A stretch of 64,000 nucleotides of DNA, taken from NCBI RefSeq assembly GCF_004340785.1, contig NZ_SLXS01000003.1:405689-469688 (forward strand), in the 5' to 3' direction. The first letter of the stretch is position 1. Each line of letters opens with the position of its first letter. The stretch is from Tumebacillus sp. BK434 (GTDB lineage: Bacteria > Bacillota > Bacilli > Tumebacillales > Tumebacillaceae). This document shows positions 43,279 to 54,200 of the stretch, one piece after another. The notes below the pieces were generated by a model. The model worked only from the letters and a program-made list of their open reading frames with translations, was not told the DNA's origin and ran no database searches. The position numbers and the translations under genes were made by a program.

Positions 43279-44577
43279 TTACAATGCAATCCCGCGGTTG
43301 GACAGGTGGCGGTTGATCAGTTGATCGAGCCGTTCGAGCTGGGCAAATGCTTCTGTAGAATTTTCCCCTTCGTTGAGGCGCTTGCATAAGGTGAGTACCG
43401 ATTCCCGGAGTTCGGAAAGCATGGTGTACTTCTCGAAGATCTGGATGGCGTTGCGCAGGTGCTTCTCCCCTTGCTCGGTGTGGCCGGACGCAAAGGACAG
43501 GTCGGCGCGGAGACGTTGCAGTTTCCCGGCGGCAGGGCTTTGCTGAGACAGGTAAGCGCTTGCTTCTTCGATCAGTTCAAACGCTTTATCGAGTTCGTTG
43601 TGGTCAATCAGGATCGATGCAGCATCTGTCAACGTTTCGCCTGCGCGGGCTTGGTCGGGCAGGAAGAGGTACTGGGTGGCGATCTCACGCAGGCTTTCGA
43701 CCGACTGCTGCCAGTTGGCTTCGCTCTGTTGCAGGAGGATCAGCTTTTGCCGCCATGACAGGTATTGGGTTTGATCTTTCAACTCGTTGAAGACAGAGAT
43801 GGACAGCGTCGCGTAATGGCTCGCTTTTTCGAACTGTTGCTGGCGCTGGTAGGCATGGGCGAGCTCGTAGAAAGTCTTCGCCTTTTCACTGAGCGTGGTG
43901 AGGCGTTCGCCGATCACGATCAGCTCTTCGTAGTAGTTGGACGCAAGCTGCACTTCCCCGGTGTGGGTGTGGATGGTAGCGAGCTGTGACAGGATGTCTT
44001 TGTGCAGCAGCGGGTCGAGGATGCCGTGCGTTTTGTATTTTTCCAGCGCTTCTTGCGCGTGGAATTTCGCGACCTGGTACTCTTTCTTTTGGACAGAAAG
44101 ATCTGCGAGGTGCAAGAGTACGGTGATCAGTGTTTCCGTGTCCTACCGAAATTTTGCGTCATCTAAGATGCTGAGCAAAAGCGACGAGGCGCGGTCGAGC
44201 TCTCCGGTCTGGACGTAGCATTTGGCCAGTTCGAGCTTCAGCTTGGCCGACGGGATGCTGGCCGCCTTGACCTCGGGGATGCTTTCGAGCAAAGGGATCG
44301 CAGCGTGGTACTCCCCCGCCTGCACCATGCATAGCGCCATTTTATAGAAGCTGATATGCTCCAGATTGAGATCGACGTCTTGCAAAAGCTGCTCCAGCGG
44401 AACGCTAAGGCGGTCGGCGATGCCGTAGAGGATTTTGTAAGAGGGGCGTGCCCGGTCACTTTCAATCTGGGAGATCATCGACGGGGTGCAGAGGCCTTGG
44501 GCAAGGTCGATTTGTGTGATACCGATTCGTAAGCGATGATTGCGGATTCGTTGTCCAAGCGATATGCTGGCTGACAT
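43279..44577 (-). pseudogene. RRNPP-type HTH/TPR regulator interrupted by an in-frame TAG
   Basis: The first 144 codons (44577-44143) encode a helix-turn-helix domain (LGQRIRNHRLRIGITQIDLA, SMISQIESDRARP) and the first TPR helices. They end at TAG 44143-44145; the same frame then continues without interruption to 43279 with TPR-like helices. The whole would be 432 residues, the length of the intact homologue at 294-1616. A single base change (for example CAG to TAG) explains it. Unless the stop is read through or is a sequencing error, the product is a short DNA-binding fragment. Confidence 0.8.
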
Positions 44578-44713
44578 TGGGACGACCCCCTGAACGGAAT
44601 AGTTGTTATTATTATTGTAGTAAAATGTATGAAATAAATGTATAGATTACCAATGATTCATTTGCGACATTTCATAATGCGAAGTATTGTCAGATAATTT
44701 GTAAGGAAGGCAC

Positions 44714-44740
44714 AAAAAAACCTCTCGTCGTAACGAGAGG
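44714..44740 (-). terminator. Terminator of the RRNPP-peptide cassette
   Basis: CCTCTCGT (44721-44728) and ACGAGAGG (44733-44740) form a tight stem followed on the minus strand by seven T. It lies 10 bases after the small peptide gene's stop. Confidence 0.85.
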
Positions 44741-44749
44741 TTCGGAACT

Positions 44750-44878
44750 TTAGGTACTCTTAATGATACTAGGCCTCGGCGGAAGAAGTTCCGCATTTTC
44801 GGATGTACGATCTATCATAGTCAAAGAAAATGCAAGAGCTACTGCTACAATGCTACCCCACAGAATGAACCTTTTCAT
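44750..44878 (-). CDS. Small exported peptide, candidate pheromone precursor (second cassette)
   Basis: A 42-residue peptide starts MKRFILWGSIVAVALAFSLT, a basic N-terminus with a hydrophobic core, and ends with a polar, proline-containing tail (LLPPRPSIIKST). The ATG directly follows the regulator's TAA (TAAATG), with GAAGAGGAGG upstream inside the regulator's last codons. It shares the MKR plus hydrophobic design with the peptide at 166-297 but no obvious sequence in the tail, as expected for pheromones of different specificity. Its own terminator follows. A signalling role is inferred from this layout. Confidence 0.65.
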   Translation of the reverse strand: MKRFILWGSIVAVALAFSLTMIDRTSENAELLPPRPSIIKST

Positions 44879-46027
44879 TTACAGATCCTCCTCTTCTATC
44901 AAATCCATGTACGAATCACCACGAATGCTCTCCGAGAGTTCATGATACTTCATGAATAATTCGGCTTCCCCAGCACGCTTGTAGTACTCCATCAAGTACT
45001 TGCAGCCCAAATCACGGACTTTACTTCCATATGCACAATTGGAAACGACCTTCTTTGCATGCTCCGGGGTATGATCAATTCGCCCAAGCAAGAGCATGAG
45101 CTTGCCTTCTAGTTCCAATAAGCCGCTTGTACCTGCGATCTCCAAAGCAGTGGTAATCTGTTGTTTCGCATGTTCAAGGATTCCTAGTTTGATCAGTGTC
45201 TTACTATAATCCTTGACCGTTACCCAATAGGAATAGTCGTACTTTTCTAGCTTAGGAAGCGCCAGTTCGAAATATTCCTTTGATTTCTCATAATTAGAAG
45301 TTACAAACTCGATAAACCCTACGTTTCGTTCCGCAATCCCAATGTTTATGCGATCTCCCGTTTGGATGTAATACTCCAAGGATTGATACAATCTCTGTTT
45401 GGTAGCCTCAATATTCCCTTTTTCATATTCAATCATTGCGTAGGAATAACAGAGGGCACCTGAATACTCCGGTTGCAGATCGAAGATCGGCTCCAGTTCG
45501 GAAATGATGTTTGAAAGATGGGTGTACTCTTTTCTTGCAGCAAATGAAATCATGAGATTTTTTGTCACGTTAAATAAAAATTCTGTCTCTTTATAACGCT
45601 CTTTGATCTCAGTTGCTTCATGATACGCCAGTAACCACGAGGCATGGGCTTCTTCATATTTTTGTAGATCGTAATATGCATTGCCTAAGTGGTTAAGCGC
45701 CTCACATCTTTCAGTAACACCAATCGCAACATTTGCGATGCGCTGAGCTAGTTCGAGCGCACGATGTTTGTCGCCAAGCTTATCTAAAAGCGTCGACAAC
45801 TCTTTCACTTCGAAGTATGTATCCTCTTGCTTGATCCGCTCGACTGGCACTTTCAAAAAGGAGGCAATCTGGTTGAGCTCGTGCGGCAGGATCACGCGTT
45901 CACCGGTCAGCATCAAGCGCACCGTTTCCCGACTGATCCCCATTTTATTTGCAATCGCCTGTTGAGAGAACGCTTTGCCCTTCTCTTTCATGATCTCGGC
46001 GATCCGACGTCCTAACGGAAGCCCCAT
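44879..46027 (-). CDS. HTH/TPR regulator, RRNPP-like
   Basis: 382 residues. The N-terminal helix-turn-helix (SQQAIANKMGISRETVRLML, about 20-40) is followed by TPR-like helices throughout (for example EALNHLGNAYYDLQKYEEAH). Such regulators bind a short imported peptide in the TPR groove. It is intact, unlike its neighbour at 43279-44577, and is directly followed by a small exported-peptide gene. The start follows GGAGGATAAATAA. Confidence 0.8.
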   Translation of the reverse strand: MGLPLGRRIAEIMKEKGKAFSQQAIANKMGISRETVRLMLTGERVILPHELNQIASFLKVPVERIKQEDTYFEVKELSTLLDKLGDKHRALELAQRIANVAIGVTERCEALNHLGNAYYDLQKYEEAHASWLLAYHEATEIKERYKETEFLFNVTKNLMISFAARKEYTHLSNIISELEPIFDLQPEYSGALCYSYAMIEYEKGNIEATKQRLYQSLEYYIQTGDRINIGIAERNVGFIEFVTSNYEKSKEYFELALPKLEKYDYSYWVTVKDYSKTLIKLGILEHAKQQITTALEIAGTSGLLELEGKLMLLLGRIDHTPEHAKKVVSNCAYGSKVRDLGCKYLMEYYKRAGEAELFMKYHELSESIRGDSYMDLIEEEDL

Positions 46028-46144
46028 TTATTTATCCTCCAAATCAATATTTCGAGAGTAATTATAACTCTCATTAACGCGTCCGTATAGCTAAAAAACC
46101 CTCGTGCCGCCTGGCCTGAGGGAGTTTTTTTTACGATCAAAACA

Positions 46145-46180
46145 CAAAAAAAAAGCCTGCCTCCATCAAGGAGTCAGGCT
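46145..46180 (-). terminator. Terminator of the YdjO-like gene
   Basis: AGCCTG-CTCC and GGAG-CAGGCT form a stem with one mismatch, followed on the minus strand by nine T. Confidence 0.75.
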
Positions 46181-46198
46181 TTGGCACAGAAGAGTCAT

Positions 46199-46438
46199 CT
46201 ACTCAGACTTCTCAATCTGCGTGCCTTTCTTTAATGCCTTCAAATCACCATTCGGGTTATCAAGTACTGGCAGCAGCTTGATGCCGCTTTCCATCGGGGA
46301 GGAGCAGAGGACACAAGTTGGTGCAGCATCGAATGCGAAGTTATCGCGCATCCAGCCGTTGCAATCTTCTTTGGTGCAGGTCCAGATCGCGGTATCCACC
46401 TGTGGAACTTCTTCTTGCGACTTTCCTCGATTATACAT
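46199..46438 (-). CDS. Cold-inducible YdjO-type protein
   Basis: 79 residues, start ATG 46438 six bases after GAGGGGG. The paired CxxxxC and CxxC sites in WTCTKEDCNGWMRDNF and PTCVLCSSPM match the YdjO family, a small cold-induced protein with a likely zinc site. It lies next to a cold-shock protein gene on the same strand, separated by a terminator. Confidence 0.8.
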   Translation of the reverse strand: MYNRGKSQEEVPQVDTAIWTCTKEDCNGWMRDNFAFDAAPTCVLCSSPMESGIKLLPVLDNPNGDLKALKKGTQIEKSE

Positions 46439-46473
46439 GGTAAGCCCCCTCAATTGATTTTTCGAAGACGTAA

Positions 46474-46510
46474 AGAAAAAACTGCCCCTAACAGGAGTTA
46501 AGGGCAGTTT
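46474..46510 (-). terminator. Terminator of the cold-shock protein gene
   Basis: AACTGCCC and GGGCAGTT arms extended by TTAAC/GTTAG are followed on the minus strand by TTTTTTC. Confidence 0.75.
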
Positions 46511-46523
46511 AAGTTGTCAAAGC

Positions 46524-46724
46524 TTACAGCTTTACAACGTTCTCAGCTTGCGGGCCGCGGTTGCCTTCAACAACGTTGAATTGTACGCGTTGGCCTTCGT
46601 CGAGGGTTTTGAAACCGTCGCCTTGGATAGCGGAGAAGTGTACGAATACGTCGGAACCGCCTTCAACTTCGATGAAGCCGAAACCTTTGTCAGCGTTGAA
46701 CCATTTAACAGTACCTGTTTGCAT
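46524..46724 (-). CDS. CspA/CspB-family cold-shock protein
   Basis: 66 residues starting [23 protein letters not shown]1 (KGFGFI) and RNP2 (VFVHF) are intact. It binds single-stranded RNA and DNA as a chaperone. The start follows CTGGAGG. An AT-rich stretch of about 140 bases upstream would give a long 5' leader, as in many csp genes. Confidence 0.95.
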   Translation of the reverse strand: MQTGTVKWFNADKGFGFIEVEGGSDVFVHFSAIQGDGFKTLDEGQRVQFNVVEGNRGPQAENVVKL

Positions 46725-46948
46725 GTGGAAAAACCTCCAGAAAGTTAGATTAACATGTTTCTTTTATTCTCGTGACAAAAATAAAATTCACACATTGAAA
46801 AAAGTATCATTCGTACAACTGATAACCCTTTGCAACACGTGAATTAGGTAATCCGTTTGTATTTGATCTTATCTTATCACAGGCATCTGCGAAAAGCAAA
46901 CCATTCCCAAGAAAAAGCCAATAAAAATAAAATATCGCCTTTTTCGAC

Positions 46949-46987
46949 AAAAAGCAAGTCCTCCGTGTCGAAAAAACACAGAGGACT
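46949..46987 (-). terminator. Terminator of the SLH-domain protein gene
   Basis: AGTCCTC-GTGT (46957-46968 on the + strand) pairs with ACAC-GAGGACT (46976-46987), followed on the minus strand by TGCTTTTTG. Confidence 0.7.
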
Positions 46988-47001
46988 CCGCTCCTGTCCG
47001 C

Positions 47002-50000
47002 TTATTTCCCTGCTGCCTGAATTGCGCCAAACGCCCAATGCGCGGACGGCACGTCGTGAAACTTCGGCACTGCGCCCAGCTCCGGCGCACGGCCGAGCAG
47101 TTTGTTGACCAGCACGGCCGCTTCGGCGCGGCTCAGCGCCTGCTCCGGCCGGTACGTGCCGTCCTGATATCCGTTCACGATGCCCGCGAGATGAGCCCTT
47201 TCAATAGACGACGCCGCCCAGTGGCCTTGGAGGTCGGAGAAGGCGCGAGCGCCTGCCGTCGCCGCAGCTGCGTTCTGCGACGGAAGCCATGCGGCAATGA
47301 TCGCCGCCATCTCGGCGCGGGTGATGGTGCGTTCCGGGTGAAACTTGCCGTCCGGGTCGCCTTGCATCAGGCCCAGTTGGCCGACTCTTTCGATCGACCG
47401 CTTGGCCCAGTGTAAATCGGCCACATCGGAGAACGCCGACTTGCCGCCCCACGCTTCCCCGCGGATCACTTTTGCCAAGATCGCAGCCAGCTCCGCCCGC
47501 GTGATCGCCGCGTCCGGCTTGAACAGGCCGCCGTCATACCCGGTGAGGTAAGGCTGCAGCGTTCCCCAGCCTTCCACCTGCACGATAGTAAACAGGCTGA
47601 AGCGGTCGACCGACAACTCGATGCCGGACACGCCGGCTGCGTTGGTGACAAAACGTCCTTGCACCAGTTCCTTGCCGCCATCGCTGTGTTCGATGTAGAT
47701 CCCGGTGTCCTGCTTCTGCTCCTCGCTCAGCGCTGCGCCGTCGAGCGGCAGGAACAGTTTTACAGGCAACTGCGGCAGATTCGTCTCAATCGACACCGGC
47801 ACACCCAACACGGTCAAGACACCGTTGCCCGCTTTTTTGCGCAGATCGGCATTCGATGCCGCCCGCTGTTTCACCGCCTCCACGTCAGACTGCGCGGTGA
47901 CCGGGGCGATTTCAAACTCAACCGTCTGCCCGGCCGCTTTCAGCGACGCAGCCGGGATGACCGCTTGCGTCTGGAACAAGCTCACGTTCACGCTCAACCC
48001 TGCGTCAGCCAGTCGATCGGCCGCGTTTGCGGACAGAGTCAGCTTTGCTGCTTTGTTACTCGCTTTGTCCTCGGCAAACACAAGGTGCAGCGCATTGGCA
48101 CCTGCCGCCTTTAAACGGGCGACGAGGTCTGCCGCCACCGCATCGGTGATGTCCACCTGATCGGTCACACGGCCGGTTGCATCCGTTTTCCGTGTCAGCG
48201 GCAGCGTGCCGAGCACGACGCCGTTTTCCACCACTTTCAGCACCGGCGAAGGCACGGTCGTCGGAGGCGAAACCGGTGTTCCGCCGCCCGGAATCACAAT
48301 CTTCTTCGCCCGAAACGCCTCCACCGCCTCATCGATTGCGCCCAGCGCCTGCAACACATCCGCCTGCGTATACAGCGTGCCGTTCAACACCGTCAGCCCT
48401 GCTTGGATCGCCGTCTGCAGCTCCGCTTTTGCTCCCAGTGGATATTGACCGTCCGCAACGCCTTCGACCGCTTCCATATAGAGCGTCGTCGCCCCTTGCA
48501 GCGTGAAGCGCAGCAGCTCTTTTTGCACGATGCCGGGAACGGTGACCGCCACGCGGCTGCTCTCCGCCATCTCCGGTGCCTGCGCCGCGATGTACACGGT
48601 CGGAAGCGCGATTCCGTCCCCGACCGTCAGCAGCAGGCGGCCAGGCTCTGCTCCCTGCGTCATCGAAGCGAGCACAGAACCTCCCACTGCCTGGTCATAC
48701 ACCTTGACGGTCACTTCCCGGCCCACCCCGTCCACGATCAGCACATCGGCACCGAGGCTGTTGTTGATCACGGTGACCTTCTCCAGGTCTGGCGCAGGGG
48801 TTTTGGCCGGTGGAACGTACGGCGCAAACTCCAGATTCGCAAACGTGTACAGATCGGCGATCCCGTTAGTCCCCATCGTTATCAGCGACGCGCCTGCAGC
48901 TGTCGTCGGCGTCGGCAGCAGTGTGATTTCATCGCCCCCTGCCGTACCCGACAACGCGAGCGTGTACGACTTGCCCTCTTCCAGCACGACACCGTCAGGC
49001 AGGAGTACCGTCAGCCCATAGTCGTCGCCCGCCACGAATATCGCCGCCGGGGCAATCTGCGTTTCATCGGTGTTGTTCCACAAGACCAAGTCGCTCTTCT
49101 TCAGCGCCAGCCGTTGGATCGACGTCCGATTGTCGCCATCTGTGGGAAATTCAAAAATGATCTGATTCGCCAAGCTGTCGGTCGGGGAAAACGTGACGAT
49201 GTCGTCGCCTGCCTGCAGCGTGTAGCCGGCACGCTTCGGCAGGTCGATCTGCGGCACGCTTTGGAAACTTCCGATCAGCCGGTTGTCGACGGCGACCGCT
49301 TCTGACGACAGCGCATTGCCGGCCGCGTCGGTGGCAGGCATCCCTTGCGGCGCGTAGCGGACCGTCACGATATCGCCTTTGTGCGCCCCGCTGCTCAAGC
49401 CCATCACTGCAAACGTGCGCTGCTCGTCCGGCGCCACAAAATCGATCACAGCAGGCGTCCCGTTGATCAAGACTTCAAAATCCGCTTTGTCGAGCGCCGC
49501 ACCTCCAGCTAATGGCTCGGAGAAGTTTAAGACGATCGCCCCATCCGACAAAACCGGCCCGGTGATCCTCGGCGCCGTCTTGTCGATCGTGAACCGCACA
49601 TTTTTGAAATTTGACGACATCTCCGTGCCGTTCCATTCATTGATGTTAAAGCGGATCTCGTACTCGCCTTCCTCGTACAGCGCGTCGATCTGCCAGGCAT
49701 CCAGATCGCGGTAATACTGTCCGTTCTCTCCTTTGTACAGCCCGTAGCCGCCATGCCCGTCTGCGACCCAGAAGTCTGCCGGATTCGCCGAGGCCGTGTA
49801 TTGCATGAACTTTCCGTCGCTCAGCCGCTTGATCAGGTACCCGCCGTTTTGAAGCTCATCTCCATCCGGGTCGACGGCGATGCCATCCAGCCGGGTCAAC
49901 CGGTTGATCTTGCCGTTCTCCAGCGGGCTACTCAGCGTAAACGTCACGTTCCCCACTGCCGCGCGGGCCAGATCCGGAGCCGGAACGACTACAATCCCTG

Positions 50001-50046
50001 CGGCCAGTGTGACGACCAGCAGGCTCGAAGTGAATCTGCGTCTCAT
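47002..50046 (-). CDS. Large secreted surface protein with three C-terminal SLH domains
   Basis: About 1014 residues. A signal peptide (RRRFTSSLLVVTLAAGIVVV... ending near ARA|A) is followed by beta-rich repeats with Ig/cadherin-like and Bacterial-Ig-type character, and three SLH modules occupy roughly the last 180 residues (ITRAELAAILAKV, ITRAEMAAIIAAWL, LSRAEAAVLVNKLL are their conserved helices). SLH domains anchor proteins to pyruvylated cell-wall polymer. ATG 50046 follows GAGAGAGGG; the upstream start is rejected. No catalytic motif is visible. Confidence 0.85.
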   Translation of the reverse strand: MRRRFTSSLLVVTLAAGIVVVPAPDLARAAVGNVTFTLSSPLENGKINRLTRLDGIAVDPDGDELQNGGYLIKRLSDGKFMQYTASANPADFWVADGHGGYGLYKGENGQYYRDLDAWQIDALYEEGEYEIRFNINEWNGTEMSSNFKNVRFTIDKTAPRITGPVLSDGAIVLNFSEPLAGGAALDKADFEVLINGTPAVIDFVAPDEQRTFAVMGLSSGAHKGDIVTVRYAPQGMPATDAAGNALSSEAVAVDNRLIGSFQSVPQIDLPKRAGYTLQAGDDIVTFSPTDSLANQIIFEFPTDGDNRTSIQRLALKKSDLVLWNNTDETQIAPAAIFVAGDDYGLTVLLPDGVVLEEGKSYTLALSGTAGGDEITLLPTPTTAAGASLITMGTNGIADLYTFANLEFAPYVPPAKTPAPDLEKVTVINNSLGADVLIVDGVGREVTVKVYDQAVGGSVLASMTQGAEPGRLLLTVGDGIALPTVYIAAQAPEMAESSRVAVTVPGIVQKELLRFTLQGATTLYMEAVEGVADGQYPLGAKAELQTAIQAGLTVLNGTLYTQADVLQALGAIDEAVEAFRAKKIVIPGGGTPVSPPTTVPSPVLKVVENGVVLGTLPLTRKTDATGRVTDQVDITDAVAADLVARLKAAGANALHLVFAEDKASNKAAKLTLSANAADRLADAGLSVNVSLFQTQAVIPAASLKAAGQTVEFEIAPVTAQSDVEAVKQRAASNADLRKKAGNGVLTVLGVPVSIETNLPQLPVKLFLPLDGAALSEEQKQDTGIYIEHSDGGKELVQGRFVTNAAGVSGIELSVDRFSLFTIVQVEGWGTLQPYLTGYDGGLFKPDAAITRAELAAILAKVIRGEAWGGKSAFSDVADLHWAKRSIERVGQLGLMQGDPDGKFHPERTITRAEMAAIIAAWLPSQNAAAATAGARAFSDLQGHWAASSIERAHLAGIVNGYQDGTYRPEQALSRAEAAVLVNKLLGRAPELGAVPKFHDVPSAHWAFGAIQAAGK

Positions 50047-50129
50047 GTTTTTTCCCTCTCTCCCCATGCAGGTTACCATTTCATCCTACTGACCCCCGCT
50101 CTCAAGATTCTCACAAAAAAAGAGAGACC

Positions 50130-51221
50130 TCAGTCTCCCTTTCCTTCCTGCACCCCCAGTTGCTGCGCCAGCCGCCCGATCCTTGCCGAGGGCGCCACGC
50201 CCAACTCCTCCGCCAGCCTGTTTCGATACGCCGCATAGTGCTGCCGAAATAGCTCCCGTTCTTCCTGTGCCGCATACAGTTCCAACAGCTGCTCATTCAT
50301 CTCTTCATCCAACGGCAGATACGCCAAATACGTCCGCAGCGCCTCCTTCGCTTTTGCCGCCTGCCCTTCGCGCCGGTACTTGGCGACCAGCTCTCTGGCC
50401 GCTTCCGCATACTGCACGTCCAACTCCGCCGCGACACCAGCGCTCCACACATAATCCTTCCCGGCAAAAAGAGCTCCTTGGTACGCCCGAAACCGCGCCT
50501 CCCCTGCCAGCTCCCGGAACTGCCCCAGATCGGAACAAGCCGCCGCGATCTGCATGTGATAGCCATCATTGGCATGCACCACTTCCACCCCGATGCCCGC
50601 TTCCTTCAACGCCTTTTTCAAGCGATAGACCGTGTTGTGGACATTGTGAACCGCGCGCTCCTCCTCCAGATCAGGCCAGAGCAGATCGGCCAACTGCCAC
50701 TTGCTCGTGCTGCGGTTCGGATAGACGAGAAAATACGCAAACAGTTCCTCCGTCTTCCGTGTCGGCCAGCTCATCAGATGCCCGCCGGCCCGCCTCGTCT
50801 CAAACGCGCCGAGGCAGCGCACAAACTGCTGCTCCTGCTCCGCAGGGCGCGCTGCCCGCAGCTTCTGGCCTTTTGCCAAGCGTGCGGCCACCCGCTCAAT
50901 GCCATCCGGCGTGACCGGCTTGAGCAGATAATCGACCGCACAGACCTGAAAGGCCTCCAGCGCATAGTCGGGGTAGGCGGTGGTAAACACGATCTGCACC
51001 TCCTCATCGATCCGCTTCAGCTGGCCGGCCAGCTCGATCCCGTTCATCCTCGGCATCTCCACATCGAGCAAGGCGGCGTCCGGCTGCAAGCGCGGAAACT
51101 GCTCCAGCGCCTCCGCCGCGCTCTGAAACGCGCCGACGACTTCCAGGTGCGGATGGCGGCCAACGAGCAGCTTCATCAGCTCCAAGATCGGCAGCTCATC
51201 CTCGACAATCATCACCCGCAT
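50130..51221 (-). CDS. Response regulator with SARP/BTAD-type output domain
   Basis: 363 residues. A receiver domain (about 1-120) has the phosphoacceptor in LLDVEMPRMNG. A winged-helix domain follows (WPTRKTEELFAYFLVYPN, AVHNVHNTVYRLKKAL), and the last 130 residues form a BTAD-type helical region. Its ATG (or the GTG three bases before) overlaps the sensor kinase stop, so the pair is co-translated. SARP outputs usually bind direct repeats near promoters. Confidence 0.88.
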   Translation of the reverse strand: MRVMIVEDELPILELMKLLVGRHPHLEVVGAFQSAAEALEQFPRLQPDAALLDVEMPRMNGIELAGQLKRIDEEVQIVFTTAYPDYALEAFQVCAVDYLLKPVTPDGIERVAARLAKGQKLRAARPAEQEQQFVRCLGAFETRRAGGHLMSWPTRKTEELFAYFLVYPNRSTSKWQLADLLWPDLEEERAVHNVHNTVYRLKKALKEAGIGVEVVHANDGYHMQIAAACSDLGQFRELAGEARFRAYQGALFAGKDYVWSAGVAAELDVQYAEAARELVAKYRREGQAAKAKEALRTYLAYLPLDEEMNEQLLELYAAQEERELFRQHYAAYRNRLAEELGVAPSARIGRLAQQLGVQEGKGD

Positions 51222-54200
51222 CACGACTTCGACTCCTCTCCCGGCAGCAAACCGCCGTTTTTCGGCAAAAACACGGTCACCTTCGTCCCCCGCTCCAGCG
51301 CAGAGTCGACCGTCACAGTGGCGCCGCGGATCGCCTGCAGGCGCTTGCGCACATTGGTCATCCCGATACCCGACCCGGCCCGCTCCCCGGCGTGGATCCG
51401 ATACAGCATGTCGTCCGCCATACCCACGCCGTCATCCTCGACCGTAAAGCGGACATGCCCGTCCCCGTCGGTGATCGTCAGCGTCACCGTGCCCGGGCCC
51501 TCTTTTTCAAACAGCCCGTGCCGGATCGCATTTTCCACAAACGGTTGGATGCATAGTGACGGCACCCGCATCTGCTCCAAGCCCGGGTCGGCCTGCAGTT
51601 GAAACTGAAAGCGGTCGCCAAAGCGCGCCTTTTCAATCTCCACATACGCCAGGGTCAGTTCAACTTCCAGATACAGCGGCACCTGCGTCACAGCGAGGTC
51701 GCGCTCAAACACCATCCGCAGATAGCGGCTGAGCATCGACAGCAGATAGGCCGCCTTTTCTCCGTCGGTGTAGCAAAACGAGATGATGCTGCTCAGCGCG
51801 TTGTACAGAAAATGCGGCTTGATCTGCGCCTGCAAAAAGGCCATCTCGTTTTGCAGTGCCTGATCCATCGACGACTTCATCGACAAGAGCGTATGGACGC
51901 GGGCGTTCAGCGTTTTCGCGTTAAACGGCTTGGCGATAAAATCATTTCCGCCCGCCCGGAAGCAGAGCTCAATATCGTGCAGCGAGTCCTTGGCGGTGGC
52001 GAAGAGGATCGGCAGTTCGAGAATCGAACGCGTCTCCCGCACGGCCTTGCACAGATCGATGCCCGACATCTCCGGCATCATCACGTCCAAGATCATCAGG
52101 TCGATCCCCGGATGCTCTTCCAGCTTGCGCAGCGCCTCCCCCGCCGAAAACGCGGTCAGCACGTGGTGGTGGTCGCCGAGCAAGTTCAGCAAAATGCGCA
52201 CATTCGACGCTTCGTCATCGACGACCAGCACCGTGTGCTCACGCTTGGCGTCCTGCAAGCCCGGCTGATTCGGCACAAGCGTCCCGCGCTGCGATCCGCG
52301 AACTTCAGCCTGCCCGTAGTCCGGCCGCCCCGCTCCATCAGCCGCGGTCAGCACGACCGAAGCGCCACGCCCCTCCAAAACATCCGCCTCTGCCAGCGGC
52401 ACCGTAAACGTGATCCGCGTCCCGTTCCCAGGTGCCGACCTGTCCACAAAAATCCGGCCGCCCATCCGCTCGACCAGCTGGCGGGAGATGTACAGCCCAA
52501 GTCCCATGCCGCGGTAGCCGTTCGGCTCCGGCACGCTTTCCGCCTGTTCAAAATAGCCGAAGATCGCCTCATGACTCTCCGCCGCAATCCCGACCCCCGT
52601 GTCCTCCACCGACACGGCGAGCTGTTGCCCTTGTATGGTCGCCGATATTTCGATCCATCCGCTTTTCGTGTGTTTCATCGCGTTGTGGATCACATTGTAC
52701 AGCACCTGCCGCATCCGGTTTTCATCGGCAAGGACCAGCGTGTGAGGGGCGACTTTGTTGATCCACTGCACGTCCTTGCCCATCAATTCAAACTCCAGCA
52801 CCTGATACACCGTCTGCGCCGCGACATGCAAGTCCAGCACCGACGGCTCCAGCCGCAAGTCGCCATGCTTCATCTGCACCACATCGACCAGATCGTTGAC
52901 CAGCGCCGCCAGCTTGGTCGACGTGTCCTGGATCAGCGTCAGTTCGCTCCGCTGCTTCCCGGTCAGCGAGCCTGCCCGTTCTTCGAGCAAGTACGCGGCG
53001 ATGTTCTGAATCCCGTGCAGCGGAGTCTTCAGTTCATGCGACGTATTTGCCAAAAACTCGTCTTTTAGCTGATCGCGCAAAATCAGCTGTTCCGTCAGCC
53101 GTTCCTTCTGCTCCGACGCGTGCGCGAGGCGCAACGCGAGCAGCGTATTCATAAACGCGATCACCGCCAGCAGCCCCACTCGCCGCAGCATGTCGTTCGA
53201 CGTCCAGCCCAGCGAGAAAAACAGTCCGCTCAGCATGATCAAAACGATCGAGATCATCGCCCCGCCGAGCAGCGCAGTCTCCTTGCGGTTCAACTGCTCC
53301 CCGTCCTGTTTGATGAACAGGCGGACCGTGCGATAGACGTAAAACAGGGTCAAGAGCAAGACATAATCCCAAGGCAGATTGCCCGCCTGTTCAATCCACG
53401 CATACGGCAGCACCAGCACCGCCAGCAAAAACAGACCGATCGGCAGGAGGAGGTACCAGAGCTGCTTTCGCGAAATCAGCTTCGCATCCAGATGGTGCAG
53501 AAAAAACGCCAGCATCGCATAGCAGGAGAAGCCGCCCAGATCATAGATCCGAGATGCTGCTTCATAAGAAATGCCCGGCCACAGCTGCAGCAGCAATTTT
53601 TCCCCCATCACGACGAGCATGACCAGCATGGTCAGGAAAAACAGTCCGCTGTACAGATAGGCCTTGTCCTTGCGCCGCATCACGTAGATGCTGATGTGGT
53701 ACCCGCCAAACAGCAGCAAAATAAACACCCCGGACAGCTCCGTCCCAAACAGCACGTTGCCCATGCGCAGCATGTCCGCCTGCCGCCCAAACTGAATGTC
53801 ATCCACCCATCCCCCGTTGCTGGGATGCAACGGGTCGGCCACCCGCAGCACCACGACCATCTCGGTACCACGCGCTTGTGCAAAAGCCAGATACGGCGTA
53901 TTGCCCGCTTCAAAAGCGGCCTTGTGCTCGGCAGGAACCCCGCTTCCCCCAAGCAACACACCGTCTACATAGAAGTGATGACCCGCCCAGATGCTATTGA
54001 CTTTGAACCCGTAGACGTTCCGGTCGTCCTTCACCTTCACCCGCAACGCATATGTCCCAACTTCAACCCCGTCCTGAAACCCAGTCCCCGGCAGTCCAAC
54101 GAACTTCTCCGGTTCCACACGCCCATCTGCAATCTCCTGCGGGTCTGCCATCCGTCCCGCATAAAACGCCCACTCCCCATCCAGTTCCAGCAGCCCGTTC

